Below, one piece after another: positions 1 through 7,782 of a stretch of DNA of 39,450 nucleotides. Position 1 is the first letter of the stretch. Each line of letters opens with the position of its first letter. A program made the translations under genes and the position numbers. Below the pieces are notes generated by a model. The model was given only the letters and a program-made list of their open reading frames with translations. It made no database searches and had not been told where the DNA came from. Where the stretch lies: positions 1 through 39,450 of the forward strand of contig DAOUAE010000070.1 in assembly GCA_034433795.1 (NCBI GenBank), in the 5' to 3' direction. This stretch comes from DAOUAE01 sp034433795. GTDB taxonomy: Bacteria > Chloroflexota > UBA6077 > FW602-bin22 > DAOUAE01.

Positions 1-2
1 GT

Positions 3-20
3 CCGGCCGATGTCGGCCGG
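3..20. repeat. Perfect 8-bp inverted repeat near the left edge
   Basis: CCGGCCGA and TCGGCCGG flank a central TG. The repeat lies in the 149-bp non-coding stretch downstream of dprA. No T tract follows on either strand, so it is not a standard terminator. Function unknown. Confidence 0.5.
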
Positions 21-109
21 TGAGGGGATAGATAAGAGAGGATTCTGGTTGGATAGTGCACCATATATTGGTATGACAGCCAAGAGCGGAAGATTCCCGA
101 GAAATTTAT

Positions 110-137
110 GGCCGGATTAAAAAAGGAATTCCTGGCC
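110..137 (-). terminator. Weak terminator-like hairpin downstream of dprA
   Basis: Read on the minus strand, GGCC-A-GGA can pair with TCC-G-GCC around a loop containing six T residues. A perfect GGAATTCC palindrome directly precedes the T run. It lies just past the dprA stop codon, where a terminator would be expected, but the stem is short and bulged. Confidence 0.3.
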
Positions 138-149
138 TGAAAGAACGGC

Positions 150-1256
150 CTAGCCGGTGCGGGCGTAGTGCTGGCCGCCCAGGTGGCGGACCAGCCCCTT
201 GAGCTCGAGGGTGGTGAGCAGCGCGCCCACCTCGGCCGCCGACCGGCCGCTGGCCCGCACGATCTCGTCGATGTGCAGCGGCTCCGCTCCCAGGAGCGCC
301 AGCAGCCGTCCCTCGGCCTCGTCTGGGGGGAGCAGCGCCCGCAGGGCCAGCTGCTCGCCCACCGGCCCCATGTTCAGCGCCTCCAGGATGTCCTGAGCGC
401 TCTGGACCAGCGTCGCCCCCTGCTGGATCAGCCGGTGGGTGCCCTGGCTTTTGGGCGAGAAGATCGAGCCCGGCACCGCGAAGACCTCACGCCCCTGCTC
501 AGCCGCGCAGGTGGCGCTGATCAGCGCCCCCGAGCGTTCGCCGGCCTCGACCACCAGCACGCCCCGGCTCAGCCCGCTGATGATGCGGTTGCGGGCCGGG
601 AAGTTCCCGGCCTCGGGACTGGCCCCCAGCGGCAGCTCGGAGAGGAGCGCCCCGTGCTCCACGATGCGGGCGGCCAGCCGCCGGTGCTCGGGCGGATAGA
701 CCTGGTCGATGCCGCAGCCGAGAACAGCCAGCGTTCGCCCGCCAGCCTGCAGGGCCGCCTGGTGGGCTTCGGCGTCGATCCCCCGGGCCAGCCCGCTGAC
801 GATGGTCAATCCGTGCCCCACCAGCGCCGTCACCAGGCGCTGGGTCACCTGCCGGCCGTAGGCCGTGGGATGACGGGTGCCGACCACCGCCAGCGCCCAG
901 TCGTCGGCCGGCTGGAGCGCTCCTTTGATGAAAAGCAGGGCCGGCGCCCCCGGCACCGCCCGCAACCGCTCGGGGTACTGGGGATCAAGACAGGTGAGGA
1001 CCTGAACGCCCAGAGCCGCCACCGCCTCGCACAGCGCCGCCGGCTCCAGGCGGGGCCGGTGGGCCAGCACCGCCTCGACCGCCCGGGGGTCCAGCCCGGC
1101 GGCGGCCAGCGCGGAGGGAGAGGCCCGCCAGGCCAGCGAGAGATCGCCAAAGTGTTCGGCCAGACGTCGGAGCTTCACCGGACCGACGCCGGGGATGCGG
1201 TGCAAGGCCAGCCAGTAGGCCAGGTCGGTCCGGGCGGCCTCCACGCTCAGAGCCAC
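150..1256 (-). CDS. dprA: DNA-processing protein DprA (Smf)
   Basis: DprA binds single-stranded DNA taken up during natural transformation and loads RecA onto it in the cytoplasm. The 368-residue protein has the full family layout. An N-terminal helix-hairpin-helix/SAM-like part includes IPGVGPVKLRRL. The Rossmann-like DprA core follows, with VVGTRHPTAYGR, IVSGLARGIDAEAH, LAVLGCGIDQVYPPEH, GNFPARNRIISGLS and VEAGERSGALISA. A C-terminal winged helix of about 60 residues ends near GLVRHLGGQHY. The start is an ATG that overlaps the end of the upstream membrane-protein gene by 10 bp, so the two are probably translationally coupled. It is the last gene of the lysC-membrane protein-dprA minus-strand run. 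Length and motifs are normal for the family. Confidence 0.96.
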   Translation of the reverse strand: MALSVEAARTDLAYWLALHRIPGVGPVKLRRLAEHFGDLSLAWRASPSALAAAGLDPRAVEAVLAHRPRLEPAALCEAVAALGVQVLTCLDPQYPERLRAVPGAPALLFIKGALQPADDWALAVVGTRHPTAYGRQVTQRLVTALVGHGLTIVSGLARGIDAEAHQAALQAGGRTLAVLGCGIDQVYPPEHRRLAARIVEHGALLSELPLGASPEAGNFPARNRIISGLSRGVLVVEAGERSGALISATCAAEQGREVFAVPGSIFSPKSQGTHRLIQQGATLVQSAQDILEALNMGPVGEQLALRALLPPDEAEGRLLALLGAEPLHIDEIVRASGRSAAEVGALLTTLELKGLVRHLGGQHYARTG

Positions 1257-1579
1257 CCGATCATCTTCAGACTCAGCGCCAGGAGGAACCCGAGCAGGAA
1301 GGCCACCGTCAGCGCGGCGAGTATGCGGACGAAGAAGCGCCAGCCGTAGCGGCGTTCCAGGCGCGCCAGCCGGGCCTCCAGGGTCTGGAGGCGGGCCTGG
1401 GTCGTCTGGAGGTCGGCCTGCAGAGCCTGGAGCGCTGGCAGCAGGGTCTCCAGGCCGGCCGGCGCCTCCTCACCGGCGACCAGCGCCGGGGTGCGCTGGG
1501 CCAGCCGCTGCATGACGTTCTCCAGCACCCGGTCGGTCAGGTAGCGGACCAGTTGGGCCCGGGCCAGCGGCAGAACCAT
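1247..1579 (-). CDS. Small coiled-coil protein with one C-terminal membrane segment
   Basis: The 110-residue protein is not assigned to a family. It begins MVLPLARAQLVRYLTDRVL. The central part (about residues 40-80) is rich in Leu, Gln and Ala with heptad-like spacing (LQALQADLQTTQARLQTLEARL), which suggests a coiled coil. A hydrophobic segment at about residues 85-105 (ILAALTVAFLLGFLLALSL) ends just before the C-terminus, so it is probably tail-anchored with the coiled coil in the cytoplasm. Its start codon overlaps the lysC stop and its end overlaps dprA, so it belongs to that operon. The conserved-looking overlaps and the composition support a real gene. Its role cannot be inferred. Confidence 0.75.
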   Translation of the reverse strand: MVLPLARAQLVRYLTDRVLENVMQRLAQRTPALVAGEEAPAGLETLLPALQALQADLQTTQARLQTLEARLARLERRYGWRFFVRILAALTVAFLLGFLLALSLKMIGWL

Positions 1580-2805
1580 CAGGCCAGCTCCGGTTGCTCG
1601 AGCTGGAAGGCGTCGTGCAGGGCCTGGACCGCCTCCTGCACCCGCGCCTCGTCGATGATGCAGGTGATGCGGATCTCCGAGGTGGTGATCATCTCGATAT
1701 TGATATTGCGGTCGGCCAGGGCCTTGAACATGCGGGCGGCGTAGCCGGGGCTGTGCTGCATGCCGGTGCCGACGATCGAGACCTTGGCCCAGCCGTTCGA
1801 GGCCACCACGTCGCGGGCCCCGATCTGGCGGGCCACCGGCTCGACCAGTCGCAGGGCCTTGCTGAGATCGCCCCGGGCCACCGTGAACGAGAGGTCGGTC
1901 AGCCCGTGCAGGCTGGCGTTCTGAACGATGACGTCGACGTTGACCCCGTGCTCGGCCAGCGGGGCGAACAGCGCCGCGGCGATGCCCGGCCGGTCCGGCA
2001 CCCCAACAATGGTGATCTTGGCGACGTTGGTATCGTGGGCGATCCCCCGCACCTTGTTGCGAATCTCCACCGCGACCCCCTTGTGGATCAGCGTGCCGGG
2101 GTTGTCGTTGAAACTGGAGCGGACCACGATCGGCATGTTGTAGACCGCGCCCAGTTCGACCGCCCGCGGGTGCATCACGCGGGCCCCCTGCTGGGCCAGT
2201 TCCAGCATCTCCTCGTAATCGATCTCCGCGAGCTTGCGGGCCCGGGGCACCAGTCGCGGGTCGGCGGTGAAGACGCCGTCCACGTCGGTGTAGATCTCGC
2301 AGCGGTCGGCGCGGAGAATAACCGCCAGGGCCACCGCCGTGGTATCCGACCCCCCGCGCCCCAGGGTCGTGATGTCGAACTCCTCGGTCATGCCCTGGAA
2401 GCCGGCCACAATGACAATGCGCCCCCGGTCCAGTTCGCGGACGATGCGCTCCGGCTCGATGCGGATGATCTGGGCCCGCCCATAGGCCGGCTCGGTCAGA
2501 ATCCCGGCCTGGGGACCGGTCAGAGCCACCGCCTCGTAGCCCTTGGCCCGGAGCGCCATGGCCATCAGCGTGCAGGAGACGATCTCGCCGGTCGAGAGCA
2601 GGAGATCGAGTTCCCGCTCGCTGGGCTCGTCGGTCACCTGATGGGCCAGGGCGATGAGTTCGTCGGTGGTGTCCCCCATGGCCGAGACGACCACCACCAC
2701 CCGGTGGCCGGCCTCTTTGGTGCGAATGATGCGGTCGGCCACCGCCTTGATCCGCTCGGCGGTGGCCACCGAGGTCCCACCGTACTTCTGGACGATCAGC
2801 GCCAC
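1579..2805 (-). CDS. lysC: Aspartate kinase
   Basis: The enzyme phosphorylates L-aspartate to 4-aspartyl phosphate, the first step toward lysine, threonine and methionine. The 408-residue protein begins with the nucleotide-binding signature VQKYGGTSVATAERIK. It carries the LLSTGEIVSC substrate-loop motif, the GRGGSDTTAVALA motif and the YTDVDGVFTADPR region of the kinase domain. Two C-terminal ACT domains follow (for example VGVPDRPGIAAALFAPLAE and VGTGMQHSPGYAARMFKAL), the usual site of feedback inhibition. The start chosen is GTG at 2805 because GGCAGGAGG lies directly upstream and the conserved kinase domain begins at once; the frame stays open further upstream but without family similarity. 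The length fits a monofunctional aspartokinase. An extended -10 promoter element lies about 60 bp upstream. Confidence 0.95.
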   Translation of the reverse strand: MALIVQKYGGTSVATAERIKAVADRIIRTKEAGHRVVVVVSAMGDTTDELIALAHQVTDEPSERELDLLLSTGEIVSCTLMAMALRAKGYEAVALTGPQAGILTEPAYGRAQIIRIEPERIVRELDRGRIVIVAGFQGMTEEFDITTLGRGGSDTTAVALAVILRADRCEIYTDVDGVFTADPRLVPRARKLAEIDYEEMLELAQQGARVMHPRAVELGAVYNMPIVVRSSFNDNPGTLIHKGVAVEIRNKVRGIAHDTNVAKITIVGVPDRPGIAAALFAPLAEHGVNVDVIVQNASLHGLTDLSFTVARGDLSKALRLVEPVARQIGARDVVASNGWAKVSIVGTGMQHSPGYAARMFKALADRNINIEMITTSEIRITCIIDEARVQEAVQALHDAFQLEQPELA

Positions 2806-2860
2806 CCGTGCCTCCTGCCATCCCGCCCGCAGCCCCACCCGCGGGCCACACCGTCCAGAC

Positions 2861-2869
2861 ATTTTACCA
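2861..2869 (-). promoter_or_regulatory. Extended -10 element upstream of lysC
   Basis: Read on the minus strand, TGG-TAAAAT matches the extended -10 pattern TGnTATAAT. It lies about 56 bp upstream of the lysC GTG. No convincing -35 hexamer is found at 16-18 bp, which is tolerated in extended -10 promoters. Confidence 0.4.
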
Positions 2870-2910
2870 TATTGAGTCGCCCGGTGTGGCCGGTCGCGCG
2901 GTGTTTTGTC

Positions 2911-2947
2911 AAAAAAAGGCGCGCGGGAGCGGGACCGCCCGGCGGTC
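2911..2947 (-). terminator. Terminator-like hairpin and T7 tract after the secreted-protein gene
   Basis: On the minus strand, GACCGCC-G-GGCGGTC directly abuts the stop codon of the 2948-3310 gene and can form a short GC-rich hairpin. A run of seven T residues follows about 15 nt later. The gap between stem and T run is longer than usual, so only moderate support is claimed. Confidence 0.4.
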
Positions 2948-3310
2948 TCAACCGCAGCGCCGGGTCCCGAAGGTGAGCGTATCGGTGGCCGTCTCCCCCT
3001 GGGCGTTCGTCGCCTGAAGACCGACGGTGACCAGGGCCTCGTCCGGATAGACCCGGAGCGCCAGCGGCAGCCGACGGGCCGGGGTATCAAAGAGGCCATC
3101 GCCGTTGAGGTCCCACTGGCGGCCCACGACCGGGTGGCTGCTGGTGGCCACCGCCCGGAAGACGACCAGCACCAGGTCGCCCCCCAGGCAGACCTGATTC
3201 TGCACCGTGGCCGTCACCGTCAGGGTCTGGGGCTGGACCGCCGCCACCGGCGCTGCCGCTGTGCCCAGGAGAAGCGCCCCCAGCAGCCCGAACCAGAGTC
3301 GTCCGCCCAT
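2948..3310 (-). CDS. Small secreted protein with a PKD-like fold
   Basis: The 120-residue protein opens with a typical signal peptide: MGGRLWF, a hydrophobic core GLLGALLLGTAAAP, and VAAVQ as a plausible signal-peptidase site near residue 24. The mature part reads as one beta-rich domain with VVGRQWDLNGDGLFDT and ALVTVGLQATNAQGETATDTLTF. That matches the PKD pattern, in which a DxxGDG-type turn is followed by a VTLTVTN-like strand. Such domains usually mediate extracellular protein or glycan contacts; nothing catalytic is visible. Two Cys residues in the mature part could form a disulfide. The start at 3310 is chosen because AGGAGG lies 5 nt upstream and the signal peptide begins there; 18 further codons upstream are open but lack a signal. 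It stands alone between lysC and larA. Confidence 0.75.
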   Translation of the reverse strand: MGGRLWFGLLGALLLGTAAAPVAAVQPQTLTVTATVQNQVCLGGDLVLVVFRAVATSSHPVVGRQWDLNGDGLFDTPARRLPLALRVYPDEALVTVGLQATNAQGETATDTLTFGTRRCG

Positions 3311-3460
3311 TGTCGCCTCCTGTGTCGAAAATCCGACCGGGACCGTCGGGTCTCTGGGTACCACAGCGGTCCGGGGCGGGCTGTGATCGGCGTCACACAG
3401 CGGCCGACGGCGGAGCCATGGGCTGTCGGAGAGAACGGCGGTGCTCAGACGGGGGGCGCC

Positions 3461-4762
3461 TCAGACCCGGACCACCGGCAGGGTGCGCAGGGCGTGGGGG
3501 ATGACCACCACCCGGGCCCGGTGGCCCACCCGCTCGGCCGCCAGTGCCAGCGCCTCCTCCATGGTCGCGGCCGGCACCAGCTTGAGGTCGCGGACGACCT
3601 GGGGATCGGCCGCCCCCACGATGATGACCGTCCACTCCTCCAGCACCCGGGCCAGCATGTAGGCGCGCTGGCCGCCCGGCGGGTAGCCGTGCTGGCGGGC
3701 GGCAGCCACCAGGGCCGCCGGGCTGGCGTAGGCGCGCATGAGATCCCGGAAGCGCTGCTCCCCCACGCCCTGGCCGGCCCCCTCCGGGGCCTCGGCCGGA
3801 ATGATCACCACGCCGCCGGGGCGGACCACCGGCACCGGGGCGAAGTACAGATAGGTGGCCGCCCGCGAGGCCTGGTAGAGATTGCTGTCCTTGGGGTAGC
3901 CTACCCCGGCGATGGCGATGTCGGCCTGGCCGGCCAGCGGCACGGTGTAGAGGCGGGCGGCCGTCTCGACCAGCCGGGCGAACGTCTCGCGCGGCGCCCC
4001 GGCCATGACCGCCGTGACGGCGTCGTCCTCGTTCAGGACGACGTTGATAATGAAGCGCAGGCCGGCCCGTTCGGCGATCTCGGTCACCGCCTGGTGGAAG
4101 GGGTTGCCCTCCAGCACCGCCAGGCGCACCCGCGGGTGGTCGAGCATGGCCGGGCCGTGGGTGGCGGCGATGGTGGCCTCGCTGCCGGCGCCGATGGCCA
4201 CCGTCTTGCGGCCGCCGCTCCAGCCGGCGTACTGGTGGGGCTCGACCACGCCGGTGGCCACCACCAGGTCGGCCTCGGCCACCAGCCGGCTGACCACCGC
4301 CGGGACGCCGTTACTGGTCGTCCCCAGGTCCACCAGCCAGGCCGGGTCCTGGGGGCGGGGGTCGACGACGCGCACCTGATCCACCACCGTCCCGAGCATG
4401 GCCCGCTTCTCCTCAGGGGTGCTGGGCCGGTGCAGACCGATGCCGATGACCACCGTGACGTCGGCCGGCCGCACGCCGGCCGCCTGGAGCTCTTCCAGGA
4501 GCGCCGGGACCAGGACGTCGTCCGGACAGAGCCGGGTGCTGTCGGTGACGACGATGGTCACCCGCTGGCCGGGGCGGGCCAGGTCGCGCAGACGGGGACC
4601 CGCCACCGGCTGGGCCAGGGCCTGGCGGACGGCCGCCGCCAGGTCAGCCAGGGCCGGCGCCGAGGGGGTGGTGAGCACCTCCCCCTCCATCCCTGGGGGG
4701 AGGGTGAAGCGCAGTGTCCGGCGCCCGTAGGGCACCTGGTACTCACGGGTGGTCGTGGCCAT
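3461..4762 (-). CDS. larA: Nickel-dependent lactate racemase family protein (LarA-like)
   Basis: LarA-family enzymes racemise lactate or related 2-hydroxy acids with a nickel-pincer nucleotide cofactor. The 433-residue protein matches in length and in its residues. GLHRPSTPEE carries H111, EPHQYAGWSGGRK carries H176 and K186, and ATHGPAMLDH carries H202. These correspond to H108, H174, K184 (the lysine that bonds the cofactor) and H200 of the Lactobacillus plantarum enzyme. The N-terminal domain has the VTDSTRLCPDDVLVP loop, and the C-terminal domain contains GVGYPKDSNLYQ. No larB, larC or larE maturation gene lies in the window, so the cofactor must be made by genes elsewhere. Many LarA homologues act on 2-hydroxy acids other than lactate, so the substrate is open. 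The start ATG at 4762 has a GGAGGAAAA-like site just upstream. Confidence 0.88.
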   Translation of the reverse strand: MATTTREYQVPYGRRTLRFTLPPGMEGEVLTTPSAPALADLAAAVRQALAQPVAGPRLRDLARPGQRVTIVVTDSTRLCPDDVLVPALLEELQAAGVRPADVTVVIGIGLHRPSTPEEKRAMLGTVVDQVRVVDPRPQDPAWLVDLGTTSNGVPAVVSRLVAEADLVVATGVVEPHQYAGWSGGRKTVAIGAGSEATIAATHGPAMLDHPRVRLAVLEGNPFHQAVTEIAERAGLRFIINVVLNEDDAVTAVMAGAPRETFARLVETAARLYTVPLAGQADIAIAGVGYPKDSNLYQASRAATYLYFAPVPVVRPGGVVIIPAEAPEGAGQGVGEQRFRDLMRAYASPAALVAAARQHGYPPGGQRAYMLARVLEEWTVIIVGAADPQVVRDLKLVPAATMEEALALAAERVGHRARVVVIPHALRTLPVVRV

Positions 4763-4780
4763 GGGTTTTCCTCCCGATGG

Positions 4781-5524
4781 TCAGCCGCTGAGCGTTCCCC
4801 AGAGGACGCGCTGGCCGGTGGGGCCGGGGCTGCCACCGGCCGGTTCGACCGTCACCCCCACCGCCTGGTACTGGCCCAGCGGCTCGGGCGCCTGGACCAG
4901 CACCCAGGCCCGGCCCTGGGCGTCCACCCGGAAGAGGCCGCCGCTTATCCGCTGACCGTCGCGGATGAGCCAGAGCTGGTAGACCCGATCGGCCGGCGGG
5001 GCGGGAAGGTCGGCCACCACCAGGAGCGCCTGACGGTGGTCGGGCACCAGGTAGAGGCGCCCCCGGGCTCCCGCGGCCGGCTCGGTCCCCCGCAGTTCGC
5101 GAACGGTCATGGTGGGCCGGGTCATCAGGTCCAGCGCGGCCTCCGCGGCCCGCAGCCGTCCCTCCAGGCCCCGGACCTGGAGGGACAGGAGGATGTTGCC
5201 GGCCAGGAGCAGTCCGAGGGCCAGGCCGGCGGCGACGGCGGCCAGCCGGGGCCAGAGGGCCTCCCGCGGGGCGGCCGGCGCCGGGGGCGGGGCCGTCACC
5301 CGGCGCAGGAGGGCCGCCCGCAGGCCTGGCGGCGCGGCCGGGGCCGGCGCCGCCAGGAGCAGCGCCGTGGCGACCTGGCGGTAGGTCTGGAGTTCGGCCC
5401 GACAGGCCGGGCAGTCCTGCAGATGGGCCTGGCAGAGGCGCTCTTCCTCGGGGTCGAGCGCCCCCAGGCTGTAGGCGGGGAGCAGAGCGCGCACCGTCTC
5501 GTGGGGTGTCTCGTGCTCAGTCAT
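4781..5524 (-). CDS. RskA-type anti-sigma factor
   Basis: The 247-residue membrane protein should hold the sigma factor encoded just upstream inactive at the membrane. The N-terminal zinc anti-sigma domain shows the H-x3-C-x2-C signature (H34, C38, C41 in CQAHLQDCPAC). A Pro/Ala-rich linker leads to one membrane segment at about residues 94-115 (LAAVAAGLALGLLLAGNILL). The extracytoplasmic C-terminal part (about residues 130-247) has the RskA pattern, with YLVPDHRQALLVVADLP, YQLWLIRDGQ and GLFRVDAQGRAWV. The start is ATG at 5524, overlapping the sigma-factor stop by 8 bp, so the pair is translationally coupled. A longer open frame upstream lies inside the sigma gene and is not used. Release by regulated proteolysis is known for this family; the signal is not apparent here. 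Confidence 0.88.
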   Translation of the reverse strand: MTEHETPHETVRALLPAYSLGALDPEEERLCQAHLQDCPACRAELQTYRQVATALLLAAPAPAAPPGLRAALLRRVTAPPPAPAAPREALWPRLAAVAAGLALGLLLAGNILLSLQVRGLEGRLRAAEAALDLMTRPTMTVRELRGTEPAAGARGRLYLVPDHRQALLVVADLPAPPADRVYQLWLIRDGQRISGGLFRVDAQGRAWVLVQAPEPLGQYQAVGVTVEPAGGSPGPTGQRVLWGTLSG

Positions 5525-6104
5525 CGGTCTCGACCATTCCGCGCGCCGCCAGGAGCGACCGGAGCCTCTGCATGCCCAGCCGCAGCCGGGTCTTGACCGT
5601 GCCCAGGGGTTCACCCAGGAGAGCGGCGATCTCCCGCTGGGTCAGCCCGCCGAAGTAGGCCAGTTCGATGACCTGCCGCTGGACCGGGGCCAGTTCGGCC
5701 AGGGCCTGGCGGACGGCCTGCCGTCGCTCCTGGAGCCAGGCCAGTTCGGCCAGCGCCGTCTCGGCGTCGGTCGGGCCATCTGACTGGGCCAGGGCGAGCA
5801 CGGCCTGGCCCTGACGTCGGCGGGCCCGGACCAGGTCGATGGCCCGGTGGTGGGTCAGGCTCAGCAGCCAGGTGGCCACCGTGCCGCGCAGCGGGTCGTA
5901 GTGGTCTGGCCGTTGCCAGAGGCGGAGAAAGACCTCCTGGACGACCTCGGCGGCGGCCTCCGGGTCGCGGAGGATCCGCAGGGCCAGACCATAGGCGGCG
6001 CAGCCATAGCGGTCGTAGAGGCGGGCCAGGGCCTCGGGGTCGCGCTGGCGCACCCGCCACAGCAGGTCCAGGTCCTCGGTCTGCGATACCACCCGGTCGT
6101 TCAT
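5517..6104 (-). CDS. ECF-type RNA polymerase sigma factor (SigK-like)
   Basis: The 195-residue sigma-70-family protein has region 2 (LARLYDRYGCAAYGLALRIL, then AAAEVVQEVFLRLWQ, with TWLLSLTHHRAIDLVRARRR at its end) and region 4 (LAPVQRQVIELAYFGGLTQ, REIAALLGEPLGTVKTRL). Regions 1 and 3 are absent, as expected for the extracytoplasmic-function class. Cognate control by the overlapping RskA-like gene is strongly implied by the arrangement. The start is ATG at 6104 with CAGGAG 6 nt upstream; a longer frame to 6188 overlaps the putative -10 element and is unlikely to be translated. The promoter just upstream looks housekeeping-type rather than ECF-type, so autoregulation is not evident from the sequence. 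Confidence 0.92.
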   Translation of the reverse strand: MNDRVVSQTEDLDLLWRVRQRDPEALARLYDRYGCAAYGLALRILRDPEAAAEVVQEVFLRLWQRPDHYDPLRGTVATWLLSLTHHRAIDLVRARRRQGQAVLALAQSDGPTDAETALAELAWLQERRQAVRQALAELAPVQRQVIELAYFGGLTQREIAALLGEPLGTVKTRLRLGMQRLRSLLAARGMVETDD

Positions 6105-6178
6105 CGCTCCTGACAGCGGTCCTTCCACTATACGCCGCCGGTCCGCCCGCGGATCTCCAGAGCAGCCCGCCGGGCAGA

Positions 6179-6207
6179 ACTCTACCACAGCCCCTGCCCC
6201 CCGGCAA
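6179..6207 (-). promoter_or_regulatory. Promoter for the sigma/anti-sigma pair
   Basis: On the minus strand, TTGCCG (6207-6202) and TAGAGT (6184-6179) are separated by exactly 17 bp. They lie about 75 bp upstream of the sigma-factor ATG. The element is divergent from the cas-operon promoter 22 bp away, so the two could share regulatory sites. Confidence 0.6.
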
Positions 6208-6228
6208 GGCCAGGGAGATCTCTGCCTC

Positions 6229-6257
6229 TTGCCTGAGCGGCCGGCGCGGTATACAAT
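6229..6257 (+). promoter_or_regulatory. Promoter for the cas gene cluster
   Basis: TTGCCT (6229-6234) and TACAAT (6252-6257) are separated by exactly 17 bp. The implied start is near 6265, leaving a leader of about 95 nt before the first GTG. The genes that follow are on the same strand and mostly overlap, so this is the best candidate for transcription of the type III-D part. Confidence 0.65.
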
Positions 6258-6358
6258 GGTGCAGGCAAGCCATAGACGGGTGGGCTGGGTGGCACGGTCA
6301 CGGCTTCCGCGCTGGACACTGTCTAGCTGGCCTCTACTCTTTTACTCTGGAGGTTTTT

Positions 6359-6826
6359 GTGGTGAGCCCGCTGAATCTGGAAGTGCTTAACACCCTACTT
6401 AAAAATGCGGATCTTGGCCAGAATGTACAGCGCCCGCTGGAAACGCTTCTTCTTTCGATTGAACGCGCCTGGCTCGAGAGCGAAGACGATGTTAGAAGAC
6501 TGTTCAACCAAAGGATGGGGTCAAGCCTGGCGAGTGCCCCGATTAACCTGATCCCGTCACAGTATTCGGCCCAATGTCAGCCTGTTCTTGTCGTTTTATC
6601 AATAGGCCAGGAATTCAGCACCAGACTCCGCGAGGCTATCGACCATTGCATTCGCTGTGATCGAAAAACGCGCGTCGTCATCGTCGCCACCGATCGGTGG
6701 GACGATGCACTTTTCGAGCGAGAGAAACGCTCAACCTTTGAGACCCTGTACCAGACACACGGCACCCGACTGGCCATCTTCCTCAAGACCGGATCACGTT
6801 TCACCCTCATCCCTGTGGTCGCATGA
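6359..6826 (+). CDS. Unassigned protein, first gene of the cas cluster
   Basis: The 155-residue protein is not recognised. The N-terminal half looks helical (LNTLLKNADLGQNVQRPLET). The C-terminal half alternates short hydrophobic strands with helices: PVLVVLSIGQEF, KTRVVIVATDRWDD, RLAIFLKTGSRFTLIPVV. This resembles a small alpha/beta (Rossmann- or nuclease-like) fold, but no catalytic motif can be named. Tandem GTG codons at 6359 and 6362 follow CTGGAGG, so either could start the protein. It is the first reading frame after the cluster promoter and lies 103 bp upstream of cas6. Its GC content is visibly lower than that of the core cas genes, which suggests later acquisition. It may be an accessory CRISPR gene or an unrelated passenger. 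Confidence 0.7.
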   Translation: MVSPLNLEVLNTLLKNADLGQNVQRPLETLLLSIERAWLESEDDVRRLFNQRMGSSLASAPINLIPSQYSAQCQPVLVVLSIGQEFSTRLREAIDHCIRCDRKTRVVIVATDRWDDALFEREKRSTFETLYQTHGTRLAIFLKTGSRFTLIPVVA

Positions 6827-6929
6827 TTGTAAGGCTGTCCCCCTGTCTTTCGCGGTGGCCGTGCGGGAGGCGGTGCGAGCCCGGAGGAGAAAGGGATGAA
6901 GGCGGCTCGGAACAGCCAGAGGAGGTCGG

Positions 6930-7724
6930 ATGCGCCTGAAGATCCTGCTGCGCTTCCCACAACCGGAGATATTGCCCTGGGGCTATCCCGCGTGGTTACG
7001 GGGCCTGGCGTATACCGCGATGCAGCGCGGGCTGCCCCAGGTCGCCCGCCGGCTCCACGAGGAGGGCTGGATGGACCCGGAGGGGCGGCGGTATAAGCCT
7101 TTGACCTACTCGTGGTTGCAGGGCCTGGAGCCGGATGGAGGCGGGCTATGGGTCCGGGGGACGGTGGTCTGGTGGGTCTCCTCCCCTCTCGAGGCCGTGG
7201 TGGAAGCTCTGGCCCTGGGGTTGTTGCTGGAGCCCGAGGTGCGGCTGGGGCCGCATCCGGTGCTCGTGGAGCGCGTGGAGGCGGCCCCGGCGCCCGTGCT
7301 GGCGGGCCCGGTGACCTTCGTCACCCTGTCGCCCATCACGGTCTCCACCGGCGAACGGCGGGCGGACAGGCGGCTGGTGAAGCGGTATCTTTCGCCGGAG
7401 GAGCCGGCCTTCGCCCAGGCCCTGGTTGAGAACCTGCGGCGGAAGGCGGCGGCCTTCTACGGGCAGGAGGTGAAGGGGGGCCTGGCGATCCAGGCGCATC
7501 CGCCCTATCGCTCCAAGCTCGTGCGGGTCCATGACACAGACATTCGGGGCTGGATGCTGCGCCTGACTATAGATGGCGACCCGAGGCTTCTGCGCCTGGG
7601 CTACGAGGCCGGCTTCGGCGAACACACCGCCAGCGGATTCGGGATGGTGGCATTAGCCCCGGGAGGCCGGTCGGAGGGTACCCCCGCCGCCGCACCCGGG
7701 CGATCCGGGTCTTCGCCTAGATAA
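6930..7724 (+). CDS. cas6: CRISPR repeat endoribonuclease Cas6
   Basis: Cas6 cuts precursor crRNA within each repeat. The 264-residue protein has the family's N-terminal pattern LHEEGWMDPEGRRYKPLTYS, equivalent to the flHe.G......KpftFS segment of other Cas6 proteins; H43 is a candidate catalytic residue. The C-terminal glycine-rich loop is GFGEHTASGFGMV (about residues 230-242). The last 20 residues after this loop are Gly/Ser/Pro-rich and look disordered. The start ATG follows AGAGGAGG by 4 nt. It is the only Cas6 in the window, so it presumably supplies crRNA to both the type III-D and the type I complexes. No CRISPR array is present to show the repeat it recognises. Confidence 0.9.
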   Translation: MRLKILLRFPQPEILPWGYPAWLRGLAYTAMQRGLPQVARRLHEEGWMDPEGRRYKPLTYSWLQGLEPDGGGLWVRGTVVWWVSSPLEAVVEALALGLLLEPEVRLGPHPVLVERVEAAPAPVLAGPVTFVTLSPITVSTGERRADRRLVKRYLSPEEPAFAQALVENLRRKAAAFYGQEVKGGLAIQAHPPYRSKLVRVHDTDIRGWMLRLTIDGDPRLLRLGYEAGFGEHTASGFGMVALAPGGRSEGTPAAAPGRSGSSPR

Positions 7725-7782
7725 GGGTAAGTCCGTTCAGGAGGCATGAGTTAGATTCCAGGAGTCTGGGGAGATAAGTTAG

